Shown here in pieces: positions 41,501 to 53,000 of a DNA stretch of 64,000 bases (positions are counted from its first letter, which is position 1; each line of letters starts with the position of its first letter). The notes below the pieces were generated by a model, which made no database searches, had not been told where the DNA came from, and saw only the letters and a program-made list of their open reading frames with translations. Position numbers and translations under genes: made by a program. The stretch comes from Clytia hemisphaerica (lineage: Eukaryota > Cnidaria > Hydrozoa > Leptothecata > Clytiidae): NCBI GenBank assembly GCA_902728285.1, contig CACVBU010000404.1, positions 199,994 to 263,993 of the forward strand, in the 5' to 3' direction.

Positions 41501-44500
41501 TTTTTGGTGGGGATTTGTTAGTATGACTACTGTTGGGTAAGAACTTTAATGTATTTATTGATTGTTCCTATGGGACCTATAGGGAATCAAAATGATGAAA
41601 ATCGGGTGCATTTTCCAAACAGGAATAACTTATTGACTTATTCGTCTTGCATAGGTATACTTTGACCATGTTCAGACGTTACGGTTCCGTATCGTTCTGA
41701 AACGAAACGGAACGTCAAAAAAGAAGACGTTACGAAGCAAAAAGGAACAGCTCCGTTTTCTTGCTAAGAAACGTTCTGAAACAATATGACCATTCTCGAT
41801 CCGTAACGGAAGCCATACCGGAACGATGGGAAACACCTGAACATCTGAACATGATCTTTGTTTCTTTATTCTTGATTATTTGTTGTTATACACACTTTTT
41901 CTAAATTTTTTGAAATTTTCAGGCTTTAATGTTCCTAAAATGTTCTTATTGTAATATGATATTAGCACATTTTATTCTTTTTGAGCCTGCAATGTTCTCA
42001 ATTATAAAACTTTGGTAGGAAAATTTCTATGGATATAAACTCCTGTGTATAACGGTGCTTATTTCTATGTATTCTTGATTTAGTCTTGGTATTCTTAGTT
42101 TGTTCTTAACTATTCGCTAGAGCTGAGCCTCTTTTTTAGATTGTTTTTATGAATAGGTTTTGGAAAATTTTCAGCTTCGTGCTCTTATAAAATTGTTCTT
42201 TGTAGTTACGGGGACAAAGTACCGATCACGTGGGTTGGTCGTTTATTTTCGTCTTTTTGGATCATCGGTGGAATCACTCTCTGCTCCATTTTGACTGCTT
42301 CCATGACTGACGTCATCAATCACGTGACCTTACCCAAACAAGCTACCCTCTCTGGAAAAGTATTTCTCTCTTACGTTCTGTCATTTTTTATTTTTACTGG
42401 AATTGAGTATTCCTCTCTATGCACGTCCTTAATTTATGAAAGCATAAAAAATATTTACAGCAAGAGAACTCGAGTGATAATTTGTCCATATTTTTTCAGG
42501 TCGGTATTTTGGAGGGTCGTTTATTTGAAACTCAAATGGTGACGAGGAGCGGTGGAACTTTCCATGAGAGTAAGCGAAATGAAATACTTATGACAAATAC
42601 CTACACAATTGGCAATGTTTGGGTCTACTTTTCAAATTGTTGTCCCTGTAATGCATGACCCCAAATCTTTACCACACCATCACGCTAAAAAAATGTTTAA
42701 TCACGCCCGATCAAGCCAGAAAAAAAGTCCAAATCACGCCAATACGCAAGCATTTTTTTTTGGGGGGGGGGGGGTGATCTTCTTAACTATAAACATTTTC
42801 CATTCTCTTTCCATTCAGTGCCAACATTGAAAGATCTTCTTGACATGTTGGACAGCAATGAAATATCTGGTATGTTGAGATTGTTTTTCTAAACAAAGTT
42901 CGCATTAAAGTCTATTCACGATAAGTGTGCACTCTTTTTTCTTTTATCTATAACTTTTGAAGGAATTCTTCAGTCTTTGAAAATGAAAGTTATAGCGCTT
43001 TTCTAAAAAATCTTCATTTTTTTCTTCTTTATTTTCATCTTCGTTTTTATAATTTTTTTAAAGATTTTTTTATTTCAAATTGTTCCACACACAAATATCT
43101 CTCCAACGATACCAAATTTATAAAGATTAAATAATTCCTTCAAAAGTTATAGGCAAAAGAAAAAAGTGCACACTTATCGTGAATAGACTTTAGTTTCTTC
43201 TTATTTAAACAATCAATCACCCTGATATTCTTATAGAAATTATTCATATGAAAAAAGGCGTGTTTATTCTGAGGTATTTTGCAAATTCACGTAAATTTTC
43301 GATTGAAAGTTTCGATGATGTAATATGAAAATGGCACTTAAAGTTTCCTGATATTCTGTAAAGCTAAACAGATGACGTGTCGCAAACGTTTACTCGGTTT
43401 ATTGGACATTGAATTTGTCAACTTAACGGTTTTGTTTTTAAATAAGAGTGATGTCGTTTGCTTATTCATCAATTTAAATTTTCAAGCTTTTTTATATTGA
43501 ATTAACGCGAATGTGGAGCAAGATTGTTGAGAATGGGGAATAGAAAAACATTTTTTGCCTATATCGTCTATATCAGCACACTATAACAATAGAAAGACAC
43601 TGTCCTGATATCAAACATGTGTCTGATATGAAATACGGGAACACTTATGTAAAAATAAAACCTTTAAACTTGATTTTTTGTTCAATTTCACGAAAGTTTC
43701 GAGTTATGGAGATTGCTTAAAAGGGTTTGTCAATTGCTTGAGCAAGAAAGCTTGTTTGAATTAAAGAAGTTATTCTTTCGATATTTCATTAGGAATACTT
43801 TTGGATTACATCACCAAAAACTACCTTCTTCCAAAAGCAATCACCAAGACAAATCGAGATAAAAATCTCTACCGTTCCACTTCCTTTCAATCGACTGCTC
43901 ATAAATCTTACACATATGGCGCCTTATTCAGAGAAGAAAGGGACGCCAATTTCTTCAGAAATGTGATTTATCAAACGGCAGATGGCGTGGAAATATGCTT
44001 CTCCAGAGCTTTTAGGGACAAAGTAGGAAATCTTATTTCATATAATTTTTAACAGTTGTAGAAAAGACAACGAAAGAATCTTGTTTTTCTAACCATTACC
44101 CAAGTTCGAAACAAAAATTTGATAGAAAAAAGAAATGAAATGTCTTTCTCGTATCCCCTGATCGATTTTAATCACCAAAAAACGTATTCATGAATCCCAA
44201 AGACAGGATTGCAGTGTGCTAAAGGGTGCTTAGAATTCACCTTTACCTGTTTGACCTCGATTGAATGACAAATTAAAGTTCTTTCCGGAGATTTGAATCG
44301 GACGGCAAGGTGGAGTTTGTAAGGCTAAGTAAGAAATATTTTTTTAGATTTGTCATAACATTTCAAATATTTTTCTCTCAGATGGATTACGTACCTCCCG
44401 CATTGTTTTCACCAGATTCGAAAATCTTCCAGCATTCGTGTTTCGTTTTCTTTGCAATTCTCGTTTGTATCGGAATGTTTGGTATTTTGTACGAATGTCG

Positions 44501-44552
44501 CCGGAAGAAGAAGAAGGAAGCGGTAATACCGGCTCAGGGAAGCAAAGAGTGA
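38545..44552 (+). CDS. Gene G: GluR0-like channel, iGluR plan with K+ filter, 8 exons, 447 aa
   Basis: Predicted plasma-membrane ligand-gated channel. Exons 38545-38770, 40257-40603, 41442-41536, 42206-42359, 42500-42569, 42819-42869, 43793-44022, 44382-44552, all GT-AG, one open frame. Order: signal peptide (1-20); ligand lobe S1 starting at LSISTIINEPY, ending with VPMYYLEEGLLITLKK (139-154); membrane segment M1 (about 170-191); pore with SMTTVGYGD (T221-D226); next helix ending CSILTASMTDVI (about 237-262); lobe S2 (VGILEGRLFE from 275; ILLDYI near 316); last membrane segment (about 410-428); basic tail RRKKKK. Animal glutamate receptors lack TVGYG, whereas bacterial GluR0 has it, so K+ selectivity is expected (inference). 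The Arg that binds the ligand carboxyl in classical receptors is not obvious; Lys131-Lys132 lies near that place. No large N-terminal domain. Two AATAAA signals follow (44596, 44611). Confidence 0.88.
39387..39776. mobile_element. MITE, TACAGGGTGTC ends, in gene G intron 1
   Basis: Inverted ends tacagggtgtcgctaataaa / attagggacaccctgta, each followed inward by agtatcgagtttgaac and its complement. Additional ggacaccctg(c/t)a ends at 39347 and near 40050 and 40120 show one or two further overlapping copies. TA at the edges fits Tc1/mariner. Confidence 0.8.
41655..41870. mobile_element. MITE related to 8234-8461, in gene G intron 3
   Basis: Left gaccatgttcagacgttacg, right catctgaacatgatc, with ttccgtatcg / aacggaa words inside. 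Confidence 0.5.
42907..43192. mobile_element. MITE, aaagtctattcacgataag ends, in gene G intron 6
   Basis: Perfect or near-perfect inverted ends (aaagtctattcacgataag with its complement), then ttttatctataacttttga / caaaagttataggcaaaag. Related material is at 24515-24765 and, loosely, 51690-51850. Confidence 0.8.
43428..43655. repeat. Dispersed repeat, copy 3 (inverted), gene G intron 6
   Basis: Reverse-complement relative of 7265-7495: ataagagtgatgtcgtttgc ... gatatgaaatacgggaac. Confidence 0.6.
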
Positions 44553-45109
44553 AGTGAAATATCATATTAAGATTATTTTGCATAATTATGTTGTAAATAA
44601 ATGTATATGAAATAAATGTAAAGGAAATCAAACTTTGTTTATTTGGATCTAATAGGTCTCTTGATATGAATATTTAAAACATAATGGGCTATTCCAGAAA
44701 TAATTGACACCACCTGTGTGTTGAGGGAGACTTTTTTGGGAGGTGATAACCCTCTTTGATTTTATTTCTCATTTTTTGGCCTCTCGGTGTATTTAAGGGC
44801 GAACACACACGGTTTGTGTAATTTACGATGCGCGATCCAACGATTCACGATGCGCGATGCACGATTCATGCATATATTATGTTAATTATTCTAGTTATGC
44901 ATTTACAGGTTTTAGTAATCACATATTTTAATTCCTTCTTTTGTATTCCTGGAAAATCAATGTAAAGTATGCGTGTATATATTTTAACCTCAACAATCAA
45001 ATCAAATCAAAACATAAACTTTCTTGCCCATGCTTTGAATTGAATATCTTGTAACCTTTTTGCTTTCTTTCTTAAAAAAAACATTTCTCCGATTAAACCA
45101 ACCAAATGC

Positions 45110-46249
45110 GGTTAGTGTAAAACGCAGGTCACAGGTCACAGGTCGCAGGTCACAGGTCACAGGTCAGTGATGACAGGTTAACTCTAATCAATGTCATTGC
45201 AGAGGAAAATGTTTGGAAAACACAAAGAATTATCAAAAACATAATTCTCAAGCATTTTCATCCATATAAAGCCACTTCAAACATCAAAATTTAACCATGT
45301 GCTTCTATCGATCTTTCGCAGTTTGCGCCGTGTATAACGCAGACCAGAAAATATTTGAAACCATATTATATGTATAACAGGTATATTAGATATTGTAATG
45401 TTTGTAATGTTATATGATGGTTACATATAATAAAACAAATCGCTCTAAAACTACCTTCTCAGAGAACTCACGAGCTTCTGATTGGTGTAATTTTATATCC
45501 AGCCATATTGTTATCATCACATTCGGCATGCTGAATATTTTTGGTGTTTTTCTCTTGTAAGACATGATATTTTGTAATTCTGTCAATATTTTTGTCAAAA
45601 ATTGTCATTAAGTCATTAAAATGACAATTGAATAATTAATTAGTTTCATCCTTCTAAAACCACTCTCTTAGGGACCTCACAAGCTTCTGATTGGTGCCGT
45701 TTTATATCCATTCACACTATTTACATCACATTCTGCATTATAAATATTTTTCGTTTTTTTGTCAGTTCTTGCATCATATTTTATGATTCTGTTAATATTT
45801 TTGTCAAAAATTGTCATTAAGACATTAAAATAATAACTGAATAATTAATTAGTTCCATCCTTCTAAAACCACTCTCTTAGGGTCCTTGCAAGCTTCTGTT
45901 TGGTGCCATTTTATATCCATTCACACCATCCACATCACATTTTGTATAGTAAATATTTTTCGTGCTTTTGTCTTGCTAGGCATCATATTTTATGATTTTG
46001 TCATTATTTTTGTAAGTAAGCGTCACTATGTCAAAATAGGATGTTATTCTATTCAATTGTCATTTTATAATATCTATCTATTTATAATAGCATATATTAC
46101 TTTTTTGTAATTAAATGCGCTATGTATTGATGTTATGTTATGTATATGTTATGATCTTATTTTTTTTTCCGGTCTGCACTTTGTTGACCTGTGACCTGCG
46201 ACCTGTGACCTGTGACCTGCGACCTGTGACCTGCGTTTTACACTAACCG
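45110..46249. mobile_element. Foldback element B with aggtcac tandem ends, 9-bp target duplication
   Basis: Ends CGGTTAGTGTAAAACGC followed by aggtcacaggtcac tandem units; mirrored at the right; flanked on both sides by AACCAAATG (9 bp). The core contains three diverged tandem copies of a roughly 200-bp AT-rich unit (about 45440-45620, 45640-45840, 45860-46030). The 9-bp duplications suggest mobilisation by a Mutator-like or Foldback-type transposase (inference). Confidence 0.8.
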
Positions 46250-46269
46250 AACCAAATGCATTGGATTGA

Positions 46270-47330
46270 TATGGAGCGGTATCCGTGTCAAAAACATCCA
46301 GTTTAGATAACGGTCGGAGGTTTGTAACTGATTGGGTCGGTTTGAAAGGTGATTGGGTCGGTTTACATAGTGATTGGGTCGGTTTAAAAGACGATTGGGT
46401 CGGTTTAAAAGACGATCGGGTCGGTTTGAAAGGTGATTGGGTCGGTTTTAGAGGTCATCGAGTCGGTTTAAAAGGTGATCGGGTCGGTTTAAAAGGTGAT
46501 CGGGTCGGTTTTAAAGGTGATCGGGTCGGTTTAACAAGTGATTGAGTGAGTTTAGTAATTTTACTCAGTTTTAAGATCAATCGGAAGGAGTGCCGGTTTA
46601 AGTCGCCGGTTTTTTCGGATTTCCCCGGGAATCGGATTACTCAATCCTCCAAGTCTGGTCTGGAGAATGTCACATTTCACTTTTCTTTCTCAATCAACTG
46701 TCAACTGATCTGATCAAGGATTTCAGATTTCGCATTGTTTACATCCCCAGCCTTGGAATACTTTCTCTTTTACTATTTTCCAGGCTGTACATCAAATCTA
46801 CAGACCAGATTTACAAAAATCCGAAAAATCGTAATCCGATTGCCCGAAAAATCCGGCACTGTAAACCGGCGATTTTTTCGATTGGTTTGTAAATTACGAT
46901 TGACTTCTGAACCGACCCGATCATGTCTTAAACTGACTAATTGACTTTAAAATTGACCTAGTCGACTTTTGAACTAGCCAACTTTTTAAAACTGACCTAA
47001 TTGCATTTCAAACTGACCCAATCGCGTCTTAAACTGACCCAATCGCGTCTTAAACTGACCCAATCGCGTCTTAAACTGACCCAATCGATCTTTAAACTGA
47101 TCACCTTTTAAACCGACCCGATCACCTTTTAAACCGACCCAATCACCTTTCAAACCGACCCAATCACCTTTCAAACCGACCCAATCACCTTTCAAACCGA
47201 CCCAATCACCTTTCAAACCGACCCGATCGTCTTTTGAACCGACCCAATCACCTTTCAAACCGACCCAATCAGTTACAAACCTCCGACCGTTATCTAAACT
47301 GGATGTTTTTGACACGGATACCGCTCCATA
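46270..47330. mobile_element. Foldback element C with 21-bp tandem arms
   Basis: Outer inverted ends tatggagcggtatccgtg, about 60 bp unique, then arrays of a 21-bp unit (gattgggtcggtttaaaaggt): about 10 copies at 46329-46550 and about 14 in the opposite orientation at 46990-47275, around a partly palindromic core. The 21-bp period gives 7-residue protein-like repeats on either strand that are not genes. No clear target duplication was seen. Confidence 0.8.
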
Positions 47331-47480
47331 TATTCGTGCGTAATTAGAATAATTAACATAAATCGACATAAATCATGCATGGATCGTGCATCGTGCATCG
47401 TGAATCGTTGGATCGCGCATCGTAAATTACACAAACCGGAACACACATGTTTGAAAAAGACTTTTTATATAGATATTTAA

Positions 47481-48389
47481 CGGCTAGTTCGAAACGCAGG
47501 TCACAGGTCACAGGTCAACAGGTCACAGGTCACAGGTCAACAAAGTGCAGACCGGAAAAAAGATCATAAGATCATAACATATACATAACATAACATCAAT
47601 ACATAACGCATTAAATTACAAAAAAGTAATACATGTTATTTAGATATTATAAAATGACAATTGAATAAAATAACAACCTAGTGACACTTACTTACAAAAA
47701 TAATGACAAAATCATAAAATATGATGCCTAACAAGACAAAAACACGAAAAATATTTATAATACAGAATGTGATGTTGATAGTGTGAATGGATATAAAACG
47801 GCACCAATCAGAAGCTTGTGAGGTCCCTAAGAGAGTGGTTTTAGAAGGATGAAACTAATTAATCATTCAATTGTTATTTTAATGACTTAATGACAATTTT
47901 TGACAAAAATGTTGACAGAATCACAAAATATCATGTCTTACAAGAGAAAAACACCAAAAAATATTTAGCATACCGAATGTGATGATAACAATATGGCTGG
48001 ATATAAAATTACACCAATCAGAAGCTCGTGAGTTCTCTGAGAAGGTAGTTTTAGAGCGATGAGTTTTATTATATGTAACCATCATATAACATTACAAACA
48101 TTACAATATGTAATATACCTGTTATACGTATAATATGGTTTTAAATTTTCTGGTCTGCGTTATACACGGCGCAAACTGCGAAAGATCGATAAAAGCACAT
48201 GGTTAAATTTTGATGTTTGAAATGGTTTTATATGGATGAAATTGCTTGAGAATTATGTTTTTGATAATTCTTTGTGTTTTCCAAACATTTTCCTCTGCAA
48301 TGACATTGATTAGAGTCAACCTGTCATCACTGACCTGTGACCTGTGACCTGTTGACCTGTGACCTGTGACCTGCGTTTCGAACTAGCCG
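47481..48389. mobile_element. Foldback element B', second copy, opposite orientation
   Basis: Ends CGGCTAGTTCGAAACGC followed by aggtcacaggtcac units, mirrored at the right, flanked by GATATTTAA on both sides (9 bp). The core is an inverted, shorter relative of element B, with the ataaaacggcaccaatcaga unit present about twice. Confidence 0.8.
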
Positions 48390-50027
48390 GATATTTAAAT
48401 CGCAAATAAAATTATTATAATATTCGATCTTCGCAAAACAAAGTACATATTTGAAGTCTCCATTAAATTTCGCGTTTTTTGATGTATATATGATCAAGGT
48501 AATTATCAAAACATAATTACTAATTTGTGGAAAAATGCAAGAATTCTCCAATTTTTAAGTGAATTCTTGAATTGCATGAGTAATTTTTCTAATTGGGCAT
48601 TGAAAATTTGACATTATCTTAAACCCATGTTTTGTAATGTGTTTTCAATAATTCGCATAGAAAAGTCTTAATAGATGAGAAGTTTTGGCGCCCAAAGTTC
48701 ACTAAATCGGACTAAAATTCCATTTTTCTACTGACGTAAGCCTTTATAGAATAACAATTCCATTGTTTGGAGCCGATAAAACCTTTGCGAATTGTTAAAA
48801 TTCTTATTATACTATACACTACTTTTTGTTGAAAGCAAAATTTTTCCGAGAGACTTTGATATTATCCATGCAATAACGATTTAAAGGTAATTTGGTAGCA
48901 TTTCGTTGCTGATAAGATTTTACAGACCAACTTTCCAGATCTCTTTTTGACGTAACGAGCAAACAATGTTTTCAATAGATAATAGAACTATAGAGTTAAA
49001 TGGAACCTATAGGATATAAAAGACCTATTTAATTAAATTAAAAGAGTACCAAATGTTCAATAGATATAATGAACCTTTAGTAGATAGATAATAAACTTCC
49101 TTTGATAAATGGCTTTTTTTTTAAAACAGTATTGTTCAAGATTAAAGGGCGCCCAAAACTGTTCATTCAACTTTATGTCTTATTGATTTATATTGTATAA
49201 TAGCCTCTTTATTTCAAAAACCTATACGAAAAAACCAAGACCCATTGATTTGGTTCTCGTTGTCATAGATACACCAGAATCGAAATTTTAGCCAGAAAGA
49301 GAGAAAAACTCAAAGAATCAGCCCTTAGATACACCGCGCTCCTGGATTTTCGATCTCGTCTTTCTGACTACCCTGGTATTTCCACCTTAATTTACTGACC
49401 ACCATAGAATTTTGGTTTCGAAAAACCAGACCCACCCTGGATTTTTTATTTTCCAAACCACCCTGGACGTCACATCCCCTTAACATAGGGGGTACAGACT
49501 ATTTCTGGAATAGCCCAATAGTGATTTGCAACGATGCTGTCTACTAAAGTCAGACTTTCCTGTATCTCTAAACCGCGGTGATTAATAGTTCCGTTGAACT
49601 TGAACAGAGTGTAAATTTGTACTTTGATGATACTGAATTAAACGCGTTTCGTATTCGAAAGTATTTTTACGTCATATTCCAGTTATTCGTTGACCTAATT
49701 TAAAATCCCAAAACAAAAAAAAAGATCTAACATACGAAGGATGTTTCGCAGAAATGAAATGTAAAATCAAAATTTTTTCCTTAAAGTTTACACAAAACAT
49801 TCAAGGAGGCGTAACTTCGAAACTTTCCAAAGACTTTGATATATGTCTTTTTCTTAGGTTATTCTCACGGTATTGAAGTGACAAGTGGGCGAAAATTTGT
49901 TGATTTAACTTAACTTAAGATTATTTGATTCAAAATTTATTTACTATAGTTTGTATCTTTAGCAAAACAAGCACGGTTTTAAAGTTTGTTCGGTTTTAAA
50001 TTGACAGTACGATCAGAAGTTAGTAAA
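48390..50027. other. Intergenic, repeat nest to gene F
   Basis: Mostly AT-rich DNA without gene signals. 49290-49520 is a decayed element ending tttctggaatagcccaatag, the MITE end type of 10137-10416. The gene F promoter should lie in 49520-50027; none was pinpointed. Confidence 0.45.
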
Positions 50028-53000
50028 ATGTCGGATGTTGTCCACGCTGAGACAATCTATTCATACTTCGGTGAAAAAGATGGTGAGCTATCATTCGAGA
50101 CTGGTGCCGTGTTAAGAATTCTCGAAAAGTTGAACGGTGATTGGTGGATCGCCTATGACGAATCGCGTTGCATTAAGGGTCTAGTACCAAGAGAACATTT
50201 GAAAGAAATTGAAAGTATCAGCAGCGGTGTGAGTGAAGATTCTAACGTAAATCTTCCCTTAAGGGAGTCGTTTACTGAAGAGTCTTACATTCCCTCTGAT
50301 ATTGAATACAAGGGAGGCTATTCAGATGAAAGAGAGATTTCTTCGGATGATTCGGCCCTTTGTGAAGATGGTTATATGCATTCCACTGAGAAAAAATCCT
50401 TGAGTAAGAGTGTGGAAAGCATTTATGAGATTTCAGAAGACGGTTTGTACTATGGAGCGAATGATTCTGACTGCGAAGATTCATCTGCCGAAATAAAGAA
50501 CTCGGATGAATCATCAAGTGACGAAGAATGCTGTGAATTCGCAAACTCTGACTCTGATAACGATTCTGAACACATAAGAACGCGATTTGGTACTTGCGTT
50601 GCTAAAATAGTATCGCGTAAAAAAGAATCGGAAACTAACGGTGAAGAGGATGCATATGTTGACCCCGATATCGTTCTTGCGAGTATTAATAATCCGTGTA
50701 ATGAAAACCGTCACTTTCAGGGAAGCAACTCGGAGATTGACGTTATCTCGGAAGATGAAGATCCCTATGTCCTACCGGATAAGGTTTTATTGCATGGTCA
50801 GCAAGACCCAACACTTCCCGACAGTAGAGATGTAAAATTTCGATATGACTCTGGATTTAGTGGTAAGAAGTATCCAACAATGCCGGTACGATATCGAGCA
50901 AGATCCAATAGCGTGAGATGTAAAACTGAATTAATCTTAAGACAAAGCAAGTATATGGATATCATTGGGAAAGAAAATTTTGTGGAGTCGTTGGAGAGTA
51001 TGGATATCCATCACTACATCTCAACAAAAAGTTTGAAAAGACATAAACCGCTAGCGAAAGTTTGTGAGCAAGACAAGTTGTTGTCGTATCATGAACAGCC
51101 GTACTACGTCGGGAAAATGAGTCGAAGTCAAAGTGAGCATTTTCTAATGAACAGATTCAAACGGGAACCATTTTTGTTACGAGATTCGGAAAGTATGGTG
51201 AGTTTTTCTTCGTTTTTGCTTTTTCTTATTTCTTGTTGTATTTGCAAAGAAGTTTGAATTCGTTAAAGAACTAGTCTGAATAGTAAATTTCTACACGACA
51301 TATCAGAGCACGTAACCGCTAGTGCATGGTAGGGCCTAACAATGACCGGAGATACAACTCTAGGGCAGGGTGAGATATGAAAATGTGATTCCAAGAAAAT
51401 ATTTTGTGCTTTTTGTTGAAATTTTATTTTCATGTCAAATTTATTTCCTTGTTTCGAAGCCTTGAGTTGTAAGTTTGTATTGCGGAAAGTTTTTGGTTGT
51501 TTCTTGACATTTGAGTGGAGTATATTTTGAAATTTAAGTACAAACGTCATGTTTTTTCAGTTAAATATTTGCTTAATATTTTTGACCTATAAAGATAGTG
51601 AGAAAATATTACACCAAAACATGACATAACTTTTGTATGCATATGATTGCATCATTATCCTAAATCTTGGTAGTTTTGTTTCAGCAAGAAATTACTATTA
51701 CCACTCACTTTAAGTGTGCAACAACTTTTGTTTCACTTGCTATTCTCCAACCAATACTTCAAATATAACGAACCATATACCGTTGAAAAGATAATTTATA
51801 GAGCACTTTTTAATCTTCAAGAAAAACTATTCTAAAAATTTAAGAAAATGAAGATGAAAAAGAAGAAGAAAATACTGAATATTTTATCCTTTAGTCGTAG
51901 AAACTTCATTGTTTTTTATATGAAGGTACTTTTAAGCCTCCTTATCTGAGATATACAATTATTTTTTAAATGTAATTATTCCATAGAAAGTTATATGTCT
52001 TAGAAGGTTGCCCTTTGAAGTGGAAACAAAACAGGTGTTTTCGACTCCCACGAGCTACCTTCTAGAAGATCTTTATACTATAGCTGAGATTCTATTTACA
52101 TGAAATGGGGATGATGTTAAAGGCTAAACATCTATAAAGATGAATGAGAGCAACAACATATTGATTTTTCTCAATCAATTTATTCAAACGTTTCGTCAGC
52201 CTATCCAGATTAAATCCTCAGTTAAATAAACAGGTTTTGTAATTTGCGAGCTCACAATTTCTTCATTCCGTGAAGAGTGAAACATCTAATGAAAAAATGA
52301 AAAGGTTAAAATTCTATTTTCAGTGAGAATCAAATAAACATGAAAACGAATTTTTCAGTAGTGTTAGATCACTACATCCCTGTGTCACAGACCCGCTGGG
52401 ACCCCAGCCCCACTGGGAAATTTGGCCGAAATTTCGTCCTTCAAAGTTTAAAAATTGCACTCCAAAACAAATCCCCACTGGATTTTTTAACCTTGGAACA
52501 ATATAATTTCTATCCCCATTGGGATTTCGATACACGTTTTTTTTTTTATTAGAACCCAGTTTATAAGAACATTTAGGCTGAAATTCGTCGAAAATTTAAG
52601 AACATCGTAAGAACATGCCCAGCCTCAGTTTGGAAAAAAATGACAAGAAACTACAATTTTTCTTCTTTTCAAGCAGTTTTAACCCAACTTAGGCATGGAT
52701 TTTCTAAAATCGAGAGTCAAATATTGTCCAAATTGTACCAATTTTATATGCTCTTTATTTTGCATGATATTGTCGATTTAGAGTAGTCTGAAAAATTAAG
52801 AACACATTTAAGAACATTTAAGGCTGAAAATTGCTAAGAAAATAAGCACATCCAGGCTCAGCCAAATTTTAAGTGTTCTAATAAAAAAAAAAACGTGTAG
52901 GAGTTTTTATCCTCACTGAGGAAAAAAGTTCCACCGGGGCTGTGAGACAGGGTGTGTATCACTGAAAATAAATTTTATTTTTTCTCATAGCCTTGTCACC

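Larger units (their letters stand above)
44802..47448. mobile_element. Outer foldback element (A), 9-bp target duplication
   Basis: Inverted ends CGGTTTGTGTAATTTACG at both edges, continuing inward as gatgcgcgatccaacgattc and short gatgcacgat words; flanked on each side by GAACACACA (a 9-bp direct repeat). Two other inverted-repeat elements (45110-46249 and 46270-47330) lie inside, so this is probably the oldest insertion of the nest. No coding content seen. Confidence 0.7.

Noticed and set aside
46285..47369. Repeat protein with GDWVGLK units
   Set aside because: Same 21-bp repeat is mirrored on both strands inside a foldback element; no splice, start or domain support.
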